DNA from: Campylobacter coli LMG 9860
Lineage (GTDB): Bacteria > Campylobacterota > Campylobacteria > Campylobacterales > Campylobacteraceae
Direction: 5' to 3'
NCBI RefSeq assembly: GCF_000254135.1
Contig: NZ_AINS01000060.1
Location: 1 to 38,647, forward strand
Length of the DNA stretch: 38,647 nucleotides
Below the pieces are notes generated by a model. The model was not told where the DNA came from. It saw only the letters and a list, made by a program, of their open reading frames with translations, and searched no databases. Positions 35,379 through 38,647 of this stretch are shown one piece after another (position 1 is the stretch's first letter; each line of letters opens with the position of its first letter). Both the position numbers and the translations under genes were made by a program.

Positions 35379-36716
35379 ATGTGTGCAGTAGTAGGAGTTA
35401 TAAATTCAAAAAATGCAAGTACTTATGCTTACTATGCTCTTTTTGCCATGCAACACCGAGGACAAGAAGCAAGCGGGATTAGTGTAAGCAATGGTAAAAC
35501 TATCAAAACTATCAAAGCCAAAGGCGAAGTAAATCAAATTTTTAACCCTGAGAATCTAAAAACCCTAGAAGGTGAAATCGCCATAGGACACAATCGCTAT
35601 TCTACCGCGGGAAATTCAAGCTTAAATGATGCCCAACCCGTAGCTGCGACTTCAGTCTTAGGGGATATTGCTTTAGCACACAATGGAAATTTAGTCAACA
35701 AAGAAAAAGTAAGATCAAAACTCATCGAAGATGGAGCTATCTTTCAAACCAATATGGATACTGAAAATGTCGTTCATCTCATAGCAAGAAGTAAAAAAGA
35801 AAGCTTAAAAGATAGATTTATCGAAAGTTTGCAAGAATGCATAGGGGCTTATTGTTTTGTTTTAGCAAGTAAAGACAAGCTCTATGTTGTAAGAGATCCT
35901 TATGGGGTGCGTCCTTTATCTTTAGGGCGCTTAAAAGATGGAGGCTATATCGTAGCAAGCGAAACTTGCGCTTTTGATCTTATAGAAGCAGAATTTATAC
36001 GCGATGTTAAACCTGGAGAAATGATTATTTTCACTCAAGGAAATGATAAATTTGAAAGCATAGAACTTTTTAAACAAGAGCCTAGAATTTGTGCTTTTGA
36101 ATATATTTATTTTGCTAGACCTGATAGCATTATAGAAGGAAAAAGCGTGTATGAGATACGCAAAAAAATGGGCGAAGCTTTGGCAAAGAAATTTACTCAT
36201 AGTGCTGATTTTGTAGTGCCTGTTCCAGATAGTGGCGTAAGTGCTGCCATAGGCTTTTCACAATATTTAAAAATTCCACTTGAAATGGCTATAGTTAGAA
36301 ACCATTATGTAGGTAGAACCTTTATCGAACCTACTCAAGAGCTTAGAAATTTAAAAGTTAAATTAAAATTAAATCCTATGCATAAAGTTCTAAAAGATAA
36401 AGAAATTGTCGTAGTAGATGATAGTTTAGTGCGTGGGACAACTTCTAAAAAAATCATTTCCCTACTTCGTGCCGCAGGTGCAAGTAAAATTCACTTGGCC
36501 ATAGCTTGCCCTGAAATTAAATTTCCAGATACTTATGGGATCGATACTCCAACCTTTGAAGAACTCATTAGCGCTAATAAAAATTTAGAAGAAGTACGCG
36601 AATATGTGGAAGCAGATTCACTTAGCTTTTTAAGTATCGAAGAATTAACTCAAAGCATAGGGGATGAGAGAAAATATTCTTTAATTAGCTTTGATGGAGA
36701 TTATTTTATCAAATAA
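35379..36716 (+). CDS. purF: Amidophosphoribosyltransferase
   Basis: First committed step of purine synthesis: PRPP plus glutamine to phosphoribosylamine. The N-terminal glutamine amidotransferase begins MCAVVGV, so Cys2 becomes the nucleophile after Met removal and there is no propeptide; HRGQEASG and HNRYSTAG follow. The PRPP site IVVVDDSLVRGTTSKK lies near 345-360. Of the four cysteines that hold the 4Fe-4S cluster in the B. subtilis type, the one in CAFEY remains, but FPDTYGID has Asp in place of Cys and the C-terminal pair is missing, so no cluster is expected. AGGA precedes the ATG. Confidence 0.97.
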   Translation: MCAVVGVINSKNASTYAYYALFAMQHRGQEASGISVSNGKTIKTIKAKGEVNQIFNPENLKTLEGEIAIGHNRYSTAGNSSLNDAQPVAATSVLGDIALAHNGNLVNKEKVRSKLIEDGAIFQTNMDTENVVHLIARSKKESLKDRFIESLQECIGAYCFVLASKDKLYVVRDPYGVRPLSLGRLKDGGYIVASETCAFDLIEAEFIRDVKPGEMIIFTQGNDKFESIELFKQEPRICAFEYIYFARPDSIIEGKSVYEIRKKMGEALAKKFTHSADFVVPVPDSGVSAAIGFSQYLKIPLEMAIVRNHYVGRTFIEPTQELRNLKVKLKLNPMHKVLKDKEIVVVDDSLVRGTTSKKIISLLRAAGASKIHLAIACPEIKFPDTYGIDTPTFEELISANKNLEEVREYVEADSLSFLSIEELTQSIGDERKYSLISFDGDYFIK

Positions 36717-36719
36717 TCT

Positions 36720-37532
36720 CTATTTTACATAAGAGGGATAAGTAAAGAAAAACAAATGTGTTAAATTTAAACCATAATGAAAAAATACACTAAGCCACAA
36801 ACTCTTACTATATCTCCAAGCCATTCCATAAATCAAACCTGCCAAAGAAGCAAAGATTATCATTAAAATACCTGCTTTATAATGCGCCACTCCAAATGCC
36901 AAACTTGCAACCAAAAGTGCTCCTACACCCCCTATCAAACCTTGTAATCTTTGTTGTAAATAACCCCTAAAAAATGCTTCTTCAACCAAAGCAACCAAAA
37001 ATAAATTAGAAAATAAAAAATACACTATCCAAGAAGGAAAGCCTATTTCCATTTTAATTACACCCAAATACCAAGGGATAGATAAAAGTAAAAAAGGACT
37101 TGCAAACAATAACGCTGCTTGAAATAATTTTGGTTTTATTCTATTTAAATTCTCAAACAAACTTGGCATAAGCAAAAAGAGTAAAAAAACACCCAAAGGC
37201 TTATCAAAACTAAAATACAAAGTAAAAGCGCTACTATGCTCACTTGCATGAACTTTATCTAGAATTTTTACATTATTAACACCTGGAATAAAATGCAAAA
37301 ATAAAAGCAAGCAAAATGCCACTATCAAAAGCTCTAAAAATACATTTTTATTATTTTTATAATACAAGGACAATAAAAAAAATACACCCACAAAAACAAT
37401 AAAACTTATTTCTATGATATTATGATAATAAGCCAAAAATCCACTGATTACCAATACTACAAAAGATAATTTTATTTTTTTAAATGAGAGCAAGGCCAAA
37501 GCTAAGGCTAATAAGATAAAAGTTAAGATCAT
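36720..37532 (-). CDS. CPBP-family intramembrane metalloprotease
   Basis: Polytopic protein of 270 residues with about eight hydrophobic helices and all CPBP (Rce1/Abi) motifs: EEAFFRGYLQQRL (Glu184, Glu185, Arg189), His217 in FGVAHYKAG, and His252/Asn256 in FFHYGLNL. Such proteins cut substrates within the membrane or protect against bacteriocins; no bacteriocin or peptide gene is adjacent, so the substrate is unknown. The ribosome site is weak (GAGAAAT). A possible -10 (TACTAT on the minus strand at 37572-37577) lies upstream. It is convergent with purF at a distance of three bases, with no good terminator between. In C. jejuni, from memory, fliI stands next to purF instead. Confidence 0.88.
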   Translation of the reverse strand: MILTFILLALALALLSFKKIKLSFVVLVISGFLAYYHNIIEISFIVFVGVFFLLSLYYKNNKNVFLELLIVAFCLLLFLHFIPGVNNVKILDKVHASEHSSAFTLYFSFDKPLGVFLLFLLMPSLFENLNRIKPKLFQAALLFASPFLLLSIPWYLGVIKMEIGFPSWIVYFLFSNLFLVALVEEAFFRGYLQQRLQGLIGGVGALLVASLAFGVAHYKAGILMIIFASLAGLIYGMAWRYSKSLWLSVFFHYGLNLTHLFFFTYPSYVK

Positions 37533-37834
37533 ATTTTATTTCTCTTTTTTAATTTCATCAAATTTCAGAAAATAGTACTACTTAATGAATTAAATGTATA
37601 TAAAAATACTTCACAAAAAACACATTTAAAATATTTATTTTATCTTTATTTATTGATCTTAAATAAATCATTTGGACAGCAAGTATTATTTTTGATAAAT
37701 TTAATAAATTTAAAATTGTAATATAAAAAATAAATAAAATAATGAGTATTTTTATTAAAATCGTAGCTATTTTGTAATTTAATCTTAACTCTTAGTAGCT
37801 AAAATTATGTTTAAAAAAATAATAAGGAGTGTCT
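37533..37834. other. A/T-rich divergent promoter region
   Basis: About 300 bases without a gene, between the protease and chemoreceptor starts, extremely A/T-rich. I see the possible protease -10 (37572-37577, minus) and the possible receptor -10 (TAAAAT, 37800-37805, plus), but no sigma-28 or sigma-54 box, repeat family or RNA gene. Confidence 0.4.
37800..37805 (+). promoter_or_regulatory. Possible -10 box of the chemoreceptor gene
   Basis: TAAAAT about 30 bases before ATG 37835; the AAGGAG ribosome site at 37824-37829 decides for this ATG over the GTG at 37829. Confidence 0.4.
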
Positions 37835-38452
37835 ATGAAATTATCAATTCGTAAAAAAATGCTTATGCTAGGAGGCATTTGTCTTGTTTCGATGCTAATA
37901 ACCTTTGGGATTTTTTATTACAACAATCTGCAAGGAAGCGAAAAAATAGCTCAAATAACAAAAAATTTGATCAATAAAGAAATAAATGTCAAGGTAGAAC
38001 TCTTAACCAAATCGATGGCTATTGCTTTAGGAGATTTGATCAAAAATGTTCACAGTGAAGAAGAAAAAGTCAAAATTATAGCTACTGCGATTGAAAATTT
38101 TAGATTTGAAGAAGATAAAAGCGGATATTTCTTTGTTTATCAAAAAACCACCGTTAAAGCCCATCCTGTTAGAAAAGACTTAATCGGGACAGATTTGTAT
38201 AATGCAAAAGATGAAAATGGAGTTTTTTATGTGCGAGAATTATACCAAAGAGCATTAGAAAAAGGAGGGTTTGTTACCTTTCACTTTACAAAACCTCAAC
38301 CCAATGGAGAAAATACAATTGCAGAAAAAACAGCATATAGCTATTTAATACCTAACGCAGATGATTTATGGATTTCCACTGGTGTGTACAAAGATACTTT
38401 AGAACCTTATATTGATGGGAACTTAGAAGAATTGTTATCATTTTTTTTCTAA
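37835..38452 (+). CDS. Methyl-accepting chemoreceptor, sensor part only (frame ends at a T8 run)
   Basis: N-terminal half of a Tlp-type chemoreceptor. It has a cytosolic stub and first membrane helix (about residues 8-30) and a single-Cache (sCache_2) sensor domain: KSGYFFVYQKTTVKAHPVRKDLIG, then ENGVFYVRELYQRALEKGGF and LWISTGVYKDTLEPY, the family pattern. The frame ends after 205 residues at a TAA just past eight T (38441-38448). With seven T it would go on through the second membrane helix into HAMP. So this is either an off-state phase-variable receptor, a separate sensor polypeptide, or a pseudogene. C. jejuni NCTC 11168 has a similarly split receptor (Cj0952c/Cj0951c, tlp7). Confidence 0.88.
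   Translation: MKLSIRKKMLMLGGICLVSMLITFGIFYYNNLQGSEKIAQITKNLINKEINVKVELLTKSMAIALGDLIKNVHSEEEKVKIIATAIENFRFEEDKSGYFFVYQKTTVKAHPVRKDLIGTDLYNAKDENGVFYVRELYQRALEKGGFVTFHFTKPQPNGENTIAEKTAYSYLIPNADDLWISTGVYKDTLEPYIDGNLEELLSFFF
38441..38448 (+). repeat. Homopolymer T8 within the chemoreceptor gene
   Basis: Eight consecutive T at the end of the sensor domain. Loss of one T (or gain of two) joins the two frames. A/T runs of about this length are known to slip in Campylobacter flgR and flgS. Confidence 0.8.
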
Positions 38453-38647
38453 AAACTTTTTTAAGACTATAATATTTTTTACATTATTTATACTCATCAT
38501 CATACCATTTATTTTTATATTCTATAGAAATCTCATCACCGGAGTTCAAGGCATAAAAACAAACATCACCTCCTTCTTTGATTTCATCAATCATAAAACA
38601 AAAAATGTTTCTACTATAGAAGTAAAAAGCAATGATGAATTTGGTCA
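38449..38647 (+). pseudogene. Continuation of the chemoreceptor in the shifted frame, partial
   Basis: In the frame reached with seven T there is no stop to the end of the window. It reads KNFFKTIIFFTLFILIIIPF and IFIFYRN, a proper second membrane helix, then LITGVQGIKTNITSFFDFIN and STIEVKSNDEFG, which looks like a HAMP linker. The coding quality is preserved, so the shift is recent or reversible. The signalling domain lies beyond the window. It has no visible ribosome site of its own at the junction. Confidence 0.8.

Noticed and set aside
36712-36760. Terminator between purF and the protease
   Set aside because: Only short imperfect pairing (CTCT with AGAG, TTATC with GATAA) can be drawn; not enough to call.

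Overview
The window looks like chromosome of a thermotolerant Campylobacter, close to C. jejuni and C. coli. The reasons are the very low GC content, the extended -10 promoters (T-rich stretch, TG, then TATAAT), AAGGA ribosome sites, and a gene order that, from memory, runs through the C. jejuni NCTC 11168 block from about Cj0244 down to Cj0196. Some of that order is missing or changed: no hemerythrin gene beside iscS, a pbpC plus alpha-2-macroglobulin pair between the OPT transporter and the Cj0200-like gene, and a protease plus chemoreceptor beyond purF. C. coli is a reasonable guess for the species, but it is not proven here.

Layout. 1-2100: rpmI-rplT on the minus strand, divergent from a flagellum-type gene behind a textbook sigma-54 promoter. 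2100-4350: iscS-nifU, the Fe-S assembly pair. 4350-6900: canB-mscS-like operon, overlapping by 4 bases, on the minus strand. 7000-12290: a Bax-inhibitor-like membrane gene, then secG-frr-pyrE-RDD-nrdB-pncB closely packed, ending in a large hairpin terminator. 12300-13610: a gamma-carbonic-anhydrase-like gene divergent from pcm. 13625-17190: argC-argO-argB-argD arginine operon on the minus strand. 17354-20811: thrS-infC and, just past a hairpin, an orphan adenine DNA methyltransferase. 20940-24080: uppP and an OPT-family peptide transporter. 24128-31660: a thioester-containing alpha-2-macroglobulin lipoprotein followed by penicillin-binding protein 1C. 31760-36716: a small periplasmic protein, a DUF945-like protein, rarA, dapB and purF on the plus strand. 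36720-end: a CPBP intramembrane protease and the start of a chemoreceptor whose frame is broken in a run of eight T.

Most of the window is housekeeping: translation (rplT, rpmI, infC, thrS, frr), nucleotide and NAD supply (pyrE, purF, nrdB, pncB), amino-acid synthesis (arg genes, dapB), envelope (uppP, pbpC, secG) and CO2/bicarbonate chemistry (canB, gamma-CA-like). The points most worth a second look are the T8 frameshift in the chemoreceptor, the sigma-54 promoter next to a ribosomal-protein operon, the macroglobulin-PBP1C envelope pair, the TTG start of infC that overlaps the thrS stop, and the methyltransferase whose start sits at the foot of the infC terminator. I saw no tRNA, rRNA, CRISPR array, insertion sequence or prophage.
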